DNA of 64,000 nucleotides from Streptomyces flaveolus (GCF_014648815.1 NZ_BMRV01000003.1:62001-126000), one strand, 5' to 3'; positions 18,037-26,630 are shown, numbered from the stretch's first letter. A program made the numbers and translations. Notes: generated by a model from the sequence alone, not told the origin.

Positions 18037-18893
18037 GAGGTGGTGCCGAGCCTTTCGGTTCGTATGTGGTGGCGGCCGATCGGGCGGGTGCGCAGCCGGC
18101 CGGTCAAGGGGTCGGTGTCGACGTCGATCCGGATGCCGTAGACGGCGGTCAGCCGTTCCGGCGTCAGGACGTCCTCGGGCGGGCCGTCGGCGACGATCCG
18201 GCCCGCTTCGAGCAGCGTGATCCGGTCGGCGACGGCCGCCGCCTGGTCGAGGTCGTGCAGGACGACTCCGACGGCGATCCCGTGGTCGTCCGCCAGGTCG
18301 CGGATGAGGTCGAGGAGTTCGATCTGGTAGCGCAGGTCCAGGTAGGTCGTCGGCTCGTCGAGGAGCAGGACACCGGTCTCCTGGGCGAGGCAGCTCGCGA
18401 GCCAGACCCGCTGCAACTGCCCGCCGGACAGGTGGTCGGCGCCGCGGCCGGCGAGGCCGTCGACGCCGGTGAGCGCGAGCGCCCGGTCGACGGCGGCCGG
18501 ACCGTCCGGGTCCGGCCGGCCCCAGCGGCCCCGGTACGGATAGCGGCCGAACTCGACGACGTCCCGTACGGTCAGCCCGCCCGGGGTCGGCCTGCCCTGC
18601 GTCAGCAGCGCGACGTACCGGGAGAACTCACGTGCCGTCAGCGCCAGGCCGTCGGTGGTGCCGTCGATGCTGAGCGTGGCACTGCGGGCCCGCTGCAAGC
18701 GGGCGATCGTCCGCAGCAGCGTCGACTTCCCGCTGCCGTTCGGGCCCACCAGGACGGTCACTTCGCCGGGCCTGAGCCCGACCGCCGCGTCGTGCACGAC
18801 ATCGACGCCGTCGTACGACACGGTCACGCCCGTGGCCGACAGCTCATGGCCCCGCAGGCGCGGGGTACCGGCTGCGTCTTCACCAGATCTCAC
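18033..18893 (-). CDS. Ferric-siderophore ABC ATPase
   Basis: A 286-residue ATPase of the FepC/FhuC class. Walker A GPNGSGKS is at residues 50-57, signature LSGGQ and Walker B LLLDEPTTYLD follow, with an HDLDQA switch segment. It powers the fused permease and is the first gene of the operon, its stop overlapping the lipoprotein start. GTG 18893 lies only five bases from the iron box at 18899-18917 and has no Shine-Dalgarno, so translation may be leaderless or begin further in. The first 20 residues before SATGVTVSYDG are weakly conserved in such proteins, leaving the start open. Confidence 0.9.
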   Translation of the reverse strand: MRSGEDAAGTPRLRGHELSATGVTVSYDGVDVVHDAAVGLRPGEVTVLVGPNGSGKSTLLRTIARLQRARSATLSIDGTTDGLALTAREFSRYVALLTQGRPTPGGLTVRDVVEFGRYPYRGRWGRPDPDGPAAVDRALALTGVDGLAGRGADHLSGGQLQRVWLASCLAQETGVLLLDEPTTYLDLRYQIELLDLIRDLADDHGIAVGVVLHDLDQAAAVADRITLLEAGRIVADGPPEDVLTPERLTAVYGIRIDVDTDPLTGRLRTRPIGRHHIRTERLGTTS

Positions 18894-18898
18894 GTCGT

Positions 18899-18917
18899 GA
18901 AGGTTAGCCTAACCTAA
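18899..18917 (-). promoter_or_regulatory. Iron box (DmdR/IdeR operator) of the siderophore ABC operon
   Basis: The minus strand reads TTAGGTTAGGCTAACCTTC, a near-perfect 19-bp match to the actinobacterial iron box TTAGGTTAGGCTAACCTAA bound by Fe-loaded DmdR1/IdeR. Only the last outer bases deviate. It ends five bases before the ATPase start, so bound repressor would block the promoter when iron is plentiful. Confidence 0.9.
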
Positions 18918-18996
18918 GAAGTGCTGGTAGCGCCGGGTGTCGGAGACCTGGAGCGGGAGGCGGTCGGGTCCGGGCGGGGATCCCGAGGAGTGGTGG

Positions 18997-19620
18997 TCAA
19001 CTCGCCTTCGGTGCCCTGGACTTCCACAGTCCGGCGCGGTTCAGGGAGGCCGGGCAATGGAGGTAGATCTCGTCGATCTCCAGGAGCAGCGCCAGATCCG
19101 GGCGCCGGCCCTCCCGTGCCATCGCGTCGAAGAACGGCGCGCCGGTGAGGACGCGGGCCCGGCCGTTGATCCGCAGCACCTCCTTACCGCCGGGGATCAG
19201 GTAGAGCAGTCCGGCGTGCGGGTTGTCGAGGACGTTGTGGAAGCTGTCCCCCCGCCGGTTGCCCGGCCGGTCCGGCAGGGCGAGGGTCCCGGCGTCCAGG
19301 ACGTGTGTGAAGCCCGGGGCGTCGCCGCGCGGCGACACGTCGCAGTTGCCGTCCGCGTCGGAGGTGGCGAGGAGGCAGAAGGGGGAGCGGGCCAGCAGGT
19401 CCCGGTCGTCGTCCGTGAGCCGGTCGTGGACCTTGTCGATCACGACGGGCCAGGGCTCGCCCAGCAACTCGCGCAGTTCGGCGCGGGAGCCGACCTCGGT
19501 CCAGCCCCGGTCGGTGACGGCGTAGGGCCGCTCTCCGGTCGTGTCGATCGCGTGCGGCAAGGCCGACCCCCACAGGTGTGCGTCCGGTTGGATGGTTGCA
19601 CGCAGCACATTAACCGACAT
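18997..19620 (-). CDS. Pyridoxamine-5'-phosphate-oxidase-fold FMN protein (MSMEG_1061 type)
   Basis: A 207-residue split-barrel flavoprotein. The core starts near residue 70 with FCLLATSDADGNCDVSPRGD and continues through LALPDRPGNRRGDSF and GLLYLIPGG, the FMN-binding pattern of the PPOX superfamily, MSMEG_1061 group. An iron box overlaps the start at 19620, so it belongs to the iron-starvation regulon. It ends 104 bases before the siderophore ATPase in the same direction. It could reduce or modify ferric-siderophore or haem-related substrates; this is inferred from regulation and position. No Shine-Dalgarno precedes ATG 19620, so it may be a leaderless mRNA. Confidence 0.8.
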   Translation of the reverse strand: MSVNVLRATIQPDAHLWGSALPHAIDTTGERPYAVTDRGWTEVGSRAELRELLGEPWPVVIDKVHDRLTDDDRDLLARSPFCLLATSDADGNCDVSPRGDAPGFTHVLDAGTLALPDRPGNRRGDSFHNVLDNPHAGLLYLIPGGKEVLRINGRARVLTGAPFFDAMAREGRRPDLALLLEIDEIYLHCPASLNRAGLWKSRAPKAS

Positions 19621-19638
19621 TAGGTTCGCCTTACCTAA
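19620..19638 (-). promoter_or_regulatory. Iron box overlapping the start of the FMN protein gene
   Basis: The minus strand reads TTAGGTAAGGCGAACCTAA, matching 17 or more positions of the degenerate DmdR/IdeR iron box with both outer TTAGG/CCTAA arms intact. Its last base is the A of the gene's ATG. Repressor binding would cover any -10 element and the start codon together. Confidence 0.85.
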
Positions 19639-19654
19639 CCGGTCGGCGGCGTCG

Positions 19655-20848
19655 TCAGAAGGCGTAGCGGATGCGCAGCCAGGGTGCGTGCGCGTCGACC
19701 AGCCCACGGAGCCGGGCGAGGGCGTCGGCCTTGACGCCGTTGCGGTAGCGCACGTTGAGTGCCCCGTTCTCGGAGCGCTTGGCCTGCTGGAGGTCCGGCC
19801 GCCACAGCGTCTCCTCCGCCCGCGGATGCCAGCCCAGGTTGACCTCGTGCAGCTCCCGGTTGTGCGTCAGCATGATCACTTCGGCGGCGGCCTGCCGCTT
19901 CACCCGGTCCGGCAGCACGTCGTCGAGGTGTCGCAGCAGCTCCGCCCAGGCCTCCTCCCAGCCCGGTCGCACGACCACGGGGGACAGGTTGAAGTGCACC
20001 TCGTACCCGGCGTCCAGGAAGTCGCCCGCCGCGGCGATGCGTTCGGCGACCGGGGAGGTGCGCAGGTCCAGCAGCCGTGAGTCGTCCGGCGGCATCAGCG
20101 AGAAGCGGATCCGGGTCCGGCCCCGCGGGTCGAGGGCGAGCAGGTCCGGATTGACGAACTTGGTGGCGAAGGACGCCTTGGCCGTCGGCCACTGCCGGAA
20201 GGCGTGCACCAGGTCCGCGGTGTTGTCGCAGATCAGGGCGTCCACCGAACAGTCGCCGTTCTCGCCGATGTCGTACACCCAGGCCTCGGGGTCGCACTGG
20301 TTCGGCTCGGTCTTTGGCCCCTGCCGGGCGATGTGCCGGCCGAGGTGGGCGATCATCCGGTCGAGGTTGGTGAAGACGGTGACGGGGTTGGCGTACCCCT
20401 TGCGCCGGGGCACGTAGCAGTAGGCGCAGGCCATCGCGCAGCCGTTGGAGCCGCCCGGCGCGATCCAGTCCGCGGAGCGGCCGTTGGGACGCGTGGTCAG
20501 CGTCTTCTTCTCGCCGAGGACGAGCGTCTCGCCCTTGACCCGCACCCACCGCTCGACGTTGCCCTCGTTGCCGTGCAGTCCGGGGATGCGCCAGTGGGAG
20601 TCGACCTCGATCACGCGGGCGCCGGGAAACCGGGCGACGACCTGACGGCCGCGCGGGGACGCCGCGGCGGCCGGCTCGGCGTAGATCTCGCGCACGGGCA
20701 GCAGCCGGCGGGCCGCGGCCGAGTCCCGGAAGAGCGGACCGGGGACGGGCGCGGCGGCGGGTGCGGTGGCCGGGGACGGGGGCGACAGGGCGTCGAGGCC
20801 GAACAGAGTGCCGGAGCCGTCGTCCGGTGCGGTGGACGGGTCGTGCAT
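19655..20848 (-). CDS. Spore photoproduct lyase family radical-SAM enzyme
   Basis: A 397-residue radical SAM protein. The cluster motif is C137-x3-C141-x2-C144, the spacing expected for this enzyme class. The segment RMIAHLGRHIA and the C-terminal AKRSENGALNVRYRNG also fit the family. Spore photoproduct lyase reverses the UV lesion 5-thyminyl-5,6-dihydrothymine using a 5'-deoxyadenosyl radical. ATG 20848 is used; about 70 low-complexity residues precede the conserved core at REIYAEP. It lies upstream of the iron-regulated gene, and Streptomyces spores would benefit from such repair. The substrate is inferred from family only. Confidence 0.87.
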   Translation of the reverse strand: MHDPSTAPDDGSGTLFGLDALSPPSPATAPAAAPVPGPLFRDSAAARRLLPVREIYAEPAAAASPRGRQVVARFPGARVIEVDSHWRIPGLHGNEGNVERWVRVKGETLVLGEKKTLTTRPNGRSADWIAPGGSNGCAMACAYCYVPRRKGYANPVTVFTNLDRMIAHLGRHIARQGPKTEPNQCDPEAWVYDIGENGDCSVDALICDNTADLVHAFRQWPTAKASFATKFVNPDLLALDPRGRTRIRFSLMPPDDSRLLDLRTSPVAERIAAAGDFLDAGYEVHFNLSPVVVRPGWEEAWAELLRHLDDVLPDRVKRQAAAEVIMLTHNRELHEVNLGWHPRAEETLWRPDLQQAKRSENGALNVRYRNGVKADALARLRGLVDAHAPWLRIRYAF

Positions 20849-21027
20849 GAGAACTCCGGTGCGCGAGTGCCAGGACGGACCCTCCCGGCCTCGGCGTGCC
20901 GCGGACGGTCCCGGTCCCTCCACTGTACGAAAGCGCGCGGCACCCTCCGCCGTGTCACCCGCCCCGTCGGGGGCATACGCGTGACACGGCACCGGCCCGG
21001 TGCCACCGATCCGAAGGGGTGTACACC

Positions 21028-21204
21028 GTGCTCGCCATCATCGCGGCGGTTCTGTTCCTCATCGCCTGGCTGATCAACGCGGCGGAGATCTCGACCAACG
21101 ACGTCTTCACCTCGACCAACGTCATGCTCATCGGCCTCGCCCTGCTGGCCCTGCACGTCGCCGGGATCGGCAGCGGCTGGGCGGCGCGCGGGCGCCGCCG
21201 CTGA
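21028..21204 (+). CDS. Small two-helix membrane protein
   Basis: A 58-residue protein with two hydrophobic stretches, LAIIAAVLFLIAWLI at the N-terminus and VMLIGLALLALHVAGI in the middle, and a basic tail (ARGRRR). It resembles small conserved actinobacterial membrane proteins of unknown role. GTG 21028 follows GAAGGGG by eight bases; an in-frame GTG at 21019 would overlap that site. It is a single gene converging on the methyltransferase. No function can be assigned. Confidence 0.65.
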   Translation: MLAIIAAVLFLIAWLINAAEISTNDVFTSTNVMLIGLALLALHVAGIGSGWAARGRRR

Positions 21205-21226
21205 GTCACCGCCCCGCGCCCCGGCG

Positions 21227-22018
21227 TCAGGGGATGCGCGCCACGCCCGCGTAGATACCGCTCTCCTCCGCCGCGGGCGGCTCCTGGTCCGCGCCGTACC
21301 ACTCGGTGGCGGTGACCAGCCCCGGCGGCACCAGCTCCAGTCCGTCGAAGAACCGGGCCACCTCCGCCCGGGTGCGGAAGCCGAGCCGGATGCCGCCCTT
21401 GGCGTACTGGGCGATCACCTGCTCCGCCAGCTCGGGGAACAGGTCGATCGCGGCGTGCGAGAGGACCAGGTGGCTGCCCGGCGGGAGGGTGGCGACCAGG
21501 CCGCGGACGATGCCGTGGGCGTCCTGGTCGTCCGGAATGAAGTGCATGAGGGCGATCAGGGACAGCGCTATGGGCCGGTCGAAGTCCAGGACCTCGCGGG
21601 CGTGCCGCACGATCTCCGCCGGCTCGCGCACGTCGGCCTGGATGTAGTCCGTGGCGCCTTCCGGGGTACTGACCAGCAGCGCCTCCGCGTGCCGCAGCAC
21701 GATCGGGTCGTTGTCGGCGTAGACGACCCGGGCCGCCGGCACCGTCCGCTGGACGATCTGGTGGAGGTTGGGCTCGGTGGGAATGCCCGTGCCGATGTCC
21801 AGGAACTGGTCGATGCCCTGCGCGGCGAGGTGGGCCACCGCGCGGTTCATGAATGCGCGGTTCTGCCGCGCGGCGTCGCGTGCCTCGGGCGGCAGCGTCT
21901 CGCCCACCGCCTCGTCGACGGGGTAGTTGTCCTTGCCGCCCAGCAGCCAGTCGTAGACCCGCGCGGGATGGGCCCGGCTGGTGTCGAGGCGAGGGGGCTG
22001 GGAATGGTCCGTCGTCAT
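21227..22018 (-). CDS. SAM-dependent methyltransferase, DUF574 (PF04672) family
   Basis: A 263-residue protein of the actinomycete-expanded DUF574 methyltransferase family. Diagnostic runs are SRAHPARVYDWLLGGKDNYPVD at the N-terminus (shown here in part of its length), DIGTGIPTEPN as SAM motif I, and YADNDPIV and ALMHFIPD further on. Streptomyces genomes carry many paralogues of largely unknown substrate. ATG 22018 has GGAG six bases upstream. It stands alone, converging with the small membrane protein. Confidence 0.88.
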   Translation of the reverse strand: MTTDHSQPPRLDTSRAHPARVYDWLLGGKDNYPVDEAVGETLPPEARDAARQNRAFMNRAVAHLAAQGIDQFLDIGTGIPTEPNLHQIVQRTVPAARVVYADNDPIVLRHAEALLVSTPEGATDYIQADVREPAEIVRHAREVLDFDRPIALSLIALMHFIPDDQDAHGIVRGLVATLPPGSHLVLSHAAIDLFPELAEQVIAQYAKGGIRLGFRTRAEVARFFDGLELVPPGLVTATEWYGADQEPPAAEESGIYAGVARIP

Positions 22019-22128
22019 GGCACGCTCCGTCGTCCGGGAGGTGAGGCTTCGCCGCTGTTTTCGATCATCGTACTGCCCTGCGGCCGGGCCATGTGCGGTC
22101 CCCGCGAGGGGAGTTGCACCCCAGTCCC

Positions 22129-22314
22129 TCACCCGTCCCGGACCAGGGTCCGGGGCGGATCGTCCCGGGCGGCGGTCCGGTTGTAGGCGTCGGCCAGCTC
22201 CTTGGCCCGCAGACGTTCCCCGGTCAGGCCCTCCAGGCCCGGTGCGCCGTCCGCGTAGAGCTGCCGCGCCGCCATCCTGCGGCGTACGTCGAGCTCGCGG
22301 GGGTCGATGGTCAT
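22129..22314 (-). CDS. Stand-alone maltose-acetyltransferase (Mac) domain protein
   Basis: A 61-residue protein whose middle (RRRMAARQLYADGAP, then ERLRAKELADAYN) matches the helical Mac domain that caps the N-terminus of sugar O-acetyltransferases. The left-handed beta-helix catalytic part is missing: the frame stops after TLVRDG and the following bases do not encode hexapeptide repeats. AGGAGA five bases before ATG 22314 shows it is probably translated. It is either a genuine tiny protein or the head of a broken acetyltransferase. It lies downstream of the GH30 gene, separated by a hairpin. Confidence 0.6.
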   Translation of the reverse strand: MTIDPRELDVRRRMAARQLYADGAPGLEGLTGERLRAKELADAYNRTAARDDPPRTLVRDG

Positions 22315-22345
22315 GCCGTCTCCTGCTGTCTCGCGGGGCGGGCCG

Positions 22346-22386
22346 CGGCCCCGTCCGCACCGCCGGCGGCCGTGCGGACGGGGCCG
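22346..22386 (-). terminator. Hairpin terminator after the GH30 gene
   Basis: Bases 22346-22360 pair perfectly with 22372-22386, giving a 15-bp GC-rich stem and an 11-base loop. It begins 21 bases past the GH30 stop in the direction of transcription. No T-run follows, as is usual in Streptomyces. Confidence 0.75.
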
Positions 22387-22406
22387 ACCGCTCAGGTCGG
22401 CGGGGA

Positions 22407-24437
22407 TCAGCCGGCGGACACGTCCGTCACCGTCCAGCGCTGGTTGGCACCGGAGTTGGGCGGCCACGTCGTGACGGCCGCGCCCGCGTGCGTCGCCTGG
22501 CCGCCGACCTCCAGGAGGCGTCCGGTGGCGGCGTTGACCAGCGTCCAGGTGCCGTCACCGGTGGTCGACAGGAGCCATTCGGTGGCCGCGTCGCGCCTGC
22601 CGGTGTCGGGTTCGGCCACCGGGACGTCGTCGCGCACGGCCAGCCGCGTGCCGTCCCGCGGGTCGGTGAAGACGTAGCGGTCGCGGACTCCGCTGCCCGG
22701 GCGCACCGCGCTCAGTCGCCACTGCTGAGCGTCCGTGCCGCTCCCGAGGACCAGGCCCGTGGCGTCGTCCGCGACGGTGACGGCCTTGCCGCTCTGCACG
22801 CCGGTCAGGGTGTAGGTGTGGCCCTTGCGGAGCGCCGGGGCGTCCTTCGCGACACCGAAGACGCCCTCGATCTCGAAGGACGTCACGGACTGCGCGGGCA
22901 CGGTGAAGGTGACCGTACGGTCGCTGACCCTGATCGGGGCCTGCTCCGCGAGCCTGCCGTCGGCGCTGGTCACGACCGGGGTGACGGTGGCCCTGCGGCT
23001 GACGTCGCGGAACTTCGACAGGTCGATGGTGACCGTGCGGGGCTCGGTGGTGCGGTTGACGTGGACGAGGGAGGCGCCCTTGCCGTCGCGGGTGACGGCG
23101 GCGGCGCTGGACGTGTCGTCCGTCCTGATCAGCCGGTCGCCGGGCTTGATGAAGTGGGTGAAGTTGCGCGCGGTGTCGAACTTGGTGTTCGTCCGGATCG
23201 GGCAGGTCTCGAGGGTGTCCCGGGCGGTGCAGCTGAACGGCAGCTGGATGCTGCCCCAGTTGCCGCCCTTCGCGGACTCGCCGCCCGGCTTCATGTTGTC
23301 GTAGTCCTCGACGGGCTGCCAGAACACCCAGGCGCGGGGCTCCAGTTCGCGCAGGTCGTCGACGATCTGCTGGGCGAGGCCGAGGCCGGGCCGCATGTCC
23401 TCGAAGTCCTGCCCGTCGCCCCAGTCGCCGCCGACCTCGCTCATCCACAGCGGCTTGTCCGCGGCCTTGGCGAGGTCGCGCACGGTGGTGCGCTGGCCGG
23501 TGCCGTAGGTGTGGACGTTCATCTGGCCGACGAGGTCGCGGTCGGCCGGGGAGTACGCGCTCCAGTTCCTCGCGAAGGTGCCGGGGTTGGTCTCGTCCAT
23601 CGCCGAGATGTCCGCCTCGACCTTCGCCTTCCTCAGCGCGGGAGCGAGGGCCTGGAGGACCTTGCGCTGGAGCTCGGGCCCGATGTGGGCCCCCTCCTGC
23701 CGGCCGCCGACGGGCTCGCCGTCGGCACCCAACTGCGTGCCCCAGTAAGGCGTGTTGGGCTCATTGAAGGGATCGACGGTGTCGACCTCGATGCCCTCGG
23801 CCTGCTCCAGCCGCCTGGTCGCGCCTGCCAGGTAGGCGGCGAAGTCGTCGACCGAGTCGGTCCTCAGCTGGTCGGCGGAGGAGTCGAAGCCGCCGGAGAC
23901 GTAGCCGCTGACGGTCATGAACCAGGGCGGCGAGTTGCTGAACGTCTCCCAGTGGTCGATGTCGTCCTTGATGCGCTCGACCCACCAGCGCTGGGTGGCG
24001 TCGGCGTCCTTGTTCCAGTCGGCCGGGTCGTCGGCGCTCCACCATCCGGTGTCCTCGCGGGTGGTGCCCGCGGGCGCCTTCCACCAGCCCTCGACCGCGC
24101 CGCCGGCGCGCAGATAGTCCTTGACGTCCGGTGCGTTGCCGCCGCCGATGTTGTAGCGGGCGATGTTCAGCCCGAGGCCGTCGTCGCCGAACAGGAGCCG
24201 GGCCAGCTTCTCGCGGATCTCGGGCGGGTAGTCGCCGGTGGCGTTGGCGAACCAGACCAGACTGGTGCCCCAGCCCTCGAACTCCTCCTGCTGGTACGAC
24301 GGGTCCGGCCGCACGGTGACGGAGGCGGCCGCGGCGGGCTCGGCCTGCGCGGGGACACTGATCAGAGCGGCCCCGGTGGCCAGGGCGGTGAGCGCAGCGG
24401 CTCCGAGGAGGCGTCTGCTGCGGGTACGGCGTGCCAT
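22407..24437 (-). CDS. Secreted GH30 glycosidase (endo-beta-1,6-galactanase-like) with ricin-type lectin domain
   Basis: A 676-residue secreted enzyme. The signal peptide (residues 1-32) ends at PAQAEP. The GH30 (beta/alpha)8 barrel and beta-sandwich cover about 40-520: FEGWGTSLVWFA and LNIARYNIGGGNAPD recall fungal endo-beta-1,6-galactanases more than glucosylceramidases. The acid/base is E226 in PFNEPN and the nucleophile E334 in WMSEVGGD. A ricin-B lectin domain (about 530-676, with QQWRLS and NQRWTV repeats) should bind carbohydrate. It probably cleaves galactan side chains of plant arabinogalactan proteins, feeding the ABC importer and GH42 next door. A hairpin at 24510 separates it from GH42. 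Confidence 0.85.
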   Translation of the reverse strand: MARRTRSRRLLGAAALTALATGAALISVPAQAEPAAAASVTVRPDPSYQQEEFEGWGTSLVWFANATGDYPPEIREKLARLLFGDDGLGLNIARYNIGGGNAPDVKDYLRAGGAVEGWWKAPAGTTREDTGWWSADDPADWNKDADATQRWWVERIKDDIDHWETFSNSPPWFMTVSGYVSGGFDSSADQLRTDSVDDFAAYLAGATRRLEQAEGIEVDTVDPFNEPNTPYWGTQLGADGEPVGGRQEGAHIGPELQRKVLQALAPALRKAKVEADISAMDETNPGTFARNWSAYSPADRDLVGQMNVHTYGTGQRTTVRDLAKAADKPLWMSEVGGDWGDGQDFEDMRPGLGLAQQIVDDLRELEPRAWVFWQPVEDYDNMKPGGESAKGGNWGSIQLPFSCTARDTLETCPIRTNTKFDTARNFTHFIKPGDRLIRTDDTSSAAAVTRDGKGASLVHVNRTTEPRTVTIDLSKFRDVSRRATVTPVVTSADGRLAEQAPIRVSDRTVTFTVPAQSVTSFEIEGVFGVAKDAPALRKGHTYTLTGVQSGKAVTVADDATGLVLGSGTDAQQWRLSAVRPGSGVRDRYVFTDPRDGTRLAVRDDVPVAEPDTGRRDAATEWLLSTTGDGTWTLVNAATGRLLEVGGQATHAGAAVTTWPPNSGANQRWTVTDVSAG

Positions 24438-24509
24438 CGTGTGCTCCCGACGTGAAGGTGTGGTCGCTGCGGTGGCCCCTTCCGCCTGTTTCCGGGCAGA
24501 AGGGGACGG

Positions 24510-24538
24510 CCCCGGAGCGGGTGCGTGCCGCTCCGGGG
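24510..24538 (-). terminator. Hairpin between GH42 and GH30 genes
   Basis: CCCCGGAGCGG at 24510-24520 pairs with CCGCTCCGGGG at 24528-24538 around a 7-base loop. The 11-bp stem lies 47 bases after the GH42 stop, so the GH30 gene downstream may have its own promoter or be expressed by partial read-through. Confidence 0.7.
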
Positions 24539-24559
24539 AGACAGGGGGGGTGCGGGTGC

Positions 24560-24601
24560 GCGCTCAGTCGGTGGGCGGGTGCGCTCAGTCGGTGGGCGTG
24601 C
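24560..24601. repeat. 21-bp tandem duplication at the 3' end of the GH42 gene
   Basis: GCGCTCAGTCGGTGGGCG begins at 24560 and again at 24581, a 21-base period. The second copy holds the actual stop and last codons of the GH42 gene; the first recreates the same tail, including a TGA, just beyond it. It looks like a recent replication-slippage duplication. Confidence 0.8.
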
Positions 24602-26630
24602 GCAGGACGGCGACGCCCCTGGGCGCGAGGACGACGGCGCCCTCGTCACCGGTGCCGCCCACCAGGACCTCTCCGGTGAGGCCCGGGACGGTCACGGTCT
24701 CGTCGGTCCGGTTGACCAGGAACAGGAAGCGCCCGCCCGGACCGCGGCGCACGGTGGCCTCGACCAGCCCGCGCACCTCGGCGGGCAGGTCGCTCGCCAC
24801 GCCGGCCGGTGCCAGCAGCCGCGGCAGCAGCCCGGCGAGCCCTTCGGCGCCGAGCCGGGTGGAGACGTAGGCGGCCGAACCACTGCCCGCCGGGCGCCGG
24901 GTGACGGCCGGGCGGCCCGCGTGCGTGCCCGTGCGGTAGTGGGCGAGGACCTCGGTCCCGGGCGCGGTGACGGTGATGTGGTCGGTCCACAGGGAGCCGG
25001 TGGCCGCGTCGTCCAGCTCCACGGTCTCTCCGTCGGGCAGCGGACCGAACTCCTCGACGCGGATGCCCAGCAGGTCCCGCAGGGCGCCCGGGTAGCCGCC
25101 GAGCCAGACGTGGTCGTTCTCGTCCACGATGCCGGAGAAGTACGTGGTGACCAGGTGCCCGCCCTGCTCGGCGTACCGGGTGAGCTCCTTGGCGAGGTCC
25201 GCGGGCACCATGTGCAGCACGGGCGCGATCAGCACCCGGTGACGGCTCAGATCCGCGCCGGTGGTGACCACGTCGGCGCGGACCCCGAGGGAGAGGAGCG
25301 CGGAGTACCAGTCGAGTGCCTCCTGGTGGTAGTCGAGCAGCGAGGTCGGGTGCGAGTCCTGCTCGCTCGCCCACCGCGACTCCCAGTCGAAGAGGATGCC
25401 GACCTCGGCGGGCTCCCGCTCGCTCCCGGCGACCGGCGCCAGCGTCCTCAGCGTGTCGCCGAGCGCGGTGACCGCGCGGAACAGGTCGCTGTCGGCACCG
25501 GCGTGCGGCACCATCGCCGAGTGGTACTTCTCGGCGCCGGCCGCGGACTGGCGCCACTGGAAGAAGCACACGGCGTCGGCGCCGTGCGCCACGTGCGTCA
25601 GCGAGTCCCGGGCCAGCTCACCCGGCCGCTTCGCCAGGTTCACGGGCTGCCAGTTCACGGCGCTGGTGGAGTGCTCCATCAGGAACCAGGGCCGGCCCCC
25701 CGCGATGCCGCTGGTGAGGTTCGCCGAGAAGGACAGCTCGTCGCGGGCCTGCGGGTGCGGGACGACGTAGTGGTCGTTGGCGACGAAGTCCACCTCGCCC
25801 GCCCAGTCCGCGTAGTTCATGCCCGTGGTGCCGGGCATCACCATGAAGTTGGTGGTGACGGGAACGTCCGGTGTGAGCTCCCGCAGCACCTGACGCTCGG
25901 CCCGCAGGTGCTCCTTCAGCGCGTCCGACGAGAAGCGCTTGAAGTCCAGCTGCTGCGTCGGGTTCGGGTGGGAGGCGGCCAGCCGCGGCGGCAGGATCTG
26001 CTCCCAGTCGCTGTAGCGCTGCGACCAGAACGCCGTCCCCCAGGCGTGGTTGAGGGCGTCCAGCGTGGTGTACCGGGAGCGCAGCCAGTCCCGGAAGGCG
26101 CGGGCCGCGTCGTCCGAGTAGTCGTAGACGTTGTGGCACCCGAGCTCGTTGTTGACGTGCCAGGCGACCAGAGCCGGGTGGCCGGCGTAGCGGGACGCCA
26201 TCTCCCGGACCAGGCGCAGGGCGTGCTCCCGGAACACCGGCGAGGTCGGACGCCAGTGCTGGCGTGCTCCCGGCCACAGTGTCTCACCGCGGTCGGTGAC
26301 CGGGAGGATCTCCGGGTGCGCGGTGGTCAGCCAGGGCGGCGGGGACGCGGTGGCGGTGGCCAGGTCGACGCCGACGCCGTTCGCGTGCAGCAGGTCCATG
26401 ACCTCGTCGAGCCAGGCGAAGTCCCAGGTGTCCGGACCGGGCTGGAGCCGGGCCCAGGAGAAGATGCCGACGGAGACGACGTTCACGCCGGCCTCGCGCA
26501 TCAGCCGTACGTCCTCCTCCCACACCTCCCGGGGCCACTGCTCGGGGTTGTAGTCGGCGCCGAAGGCGAGACGGGGGGCGGGCGCGCCGTCCGGCCCGCC
26601 CTGGAGGCGGGACAGGAGGGTGGAGATCAT
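24585..26630 (-). CDS. GH42 beta-galactosidase
   Basis: A 681-residue intracellular beta-galactosidase (no signal peptide). The N-terminal GADYNPEQWP is the GH42 hallmark. The acid/base is E162 in AWHVNNELG and the nucleophile E319 in WFLMEHS; a trimerisation-type middle domain and C-terminal beta domain follow. It hydrolyses terminal beta-galactose from oligosaccharides imported by the adjacent ABC system. ATG 26630 has AAGGA five bases upstream. It is the fourth gene of the leftward operon permease-permease-binding protein-GH42 and is expected to be controlled by the LacI regulator at 30240. Confidence 0.92.
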   Translation of the reverse strand: MISTLLSRLQGGPDGAPAPRLAFGADYNPEQWPREVWEEDVRLMREAGVNVVSVGIFSWARLQPGPDTWDFAWLDEVMDLLHANGVGVDLATATASPPPWLTTAHPEILPVTDRGETLWPGARQHWRPTSPVFREHALRLVREMASRYAGHPALVAWHVNNELGCHNVYDYSDDAARAFRDWLRSRYTTLDALNHAWGTAFWSQRYSDWEQILPPRLAASHPNPTQQLDFKRFSSDALKEHLRAERQVLRELTPDVPVTTNFMVMPGTTGMNYADWAGEVDFVANDHYVVPHPQARDELSFSANLTSGIAGGRPWFLMEHSTSAVNWQPVNLAKRPGELARDSLTHVAHGADAVCFFQWRQSAAGAEKYHSAMVPHAGADSDLFRAVTALGDTLRTLAPVAGSEREPAEVGILFDWESRWASEQDSHPTSLLDYHQEALDWYSALLSLGVRADVVTTGADLSRHRVLIAPVLHMVPADLAKELTRYAEQGGHLVTTYFSGIVDENDHVWLGGYPGALRDLLGIRVEEFGPLPDGETVELDDAATGSLWTDHITVTAPGTEVLAHYRTGTHAGRPAVTRRPAGSGSAAYVSTRLGAEGLAGLLPRLLAPAGVASDLPAEVRGLVEATVRRGPGGRFLFLVNRTDETVTVPGLTGEVLVGGTGDEGAVVLAPRGVAVLRTPTD

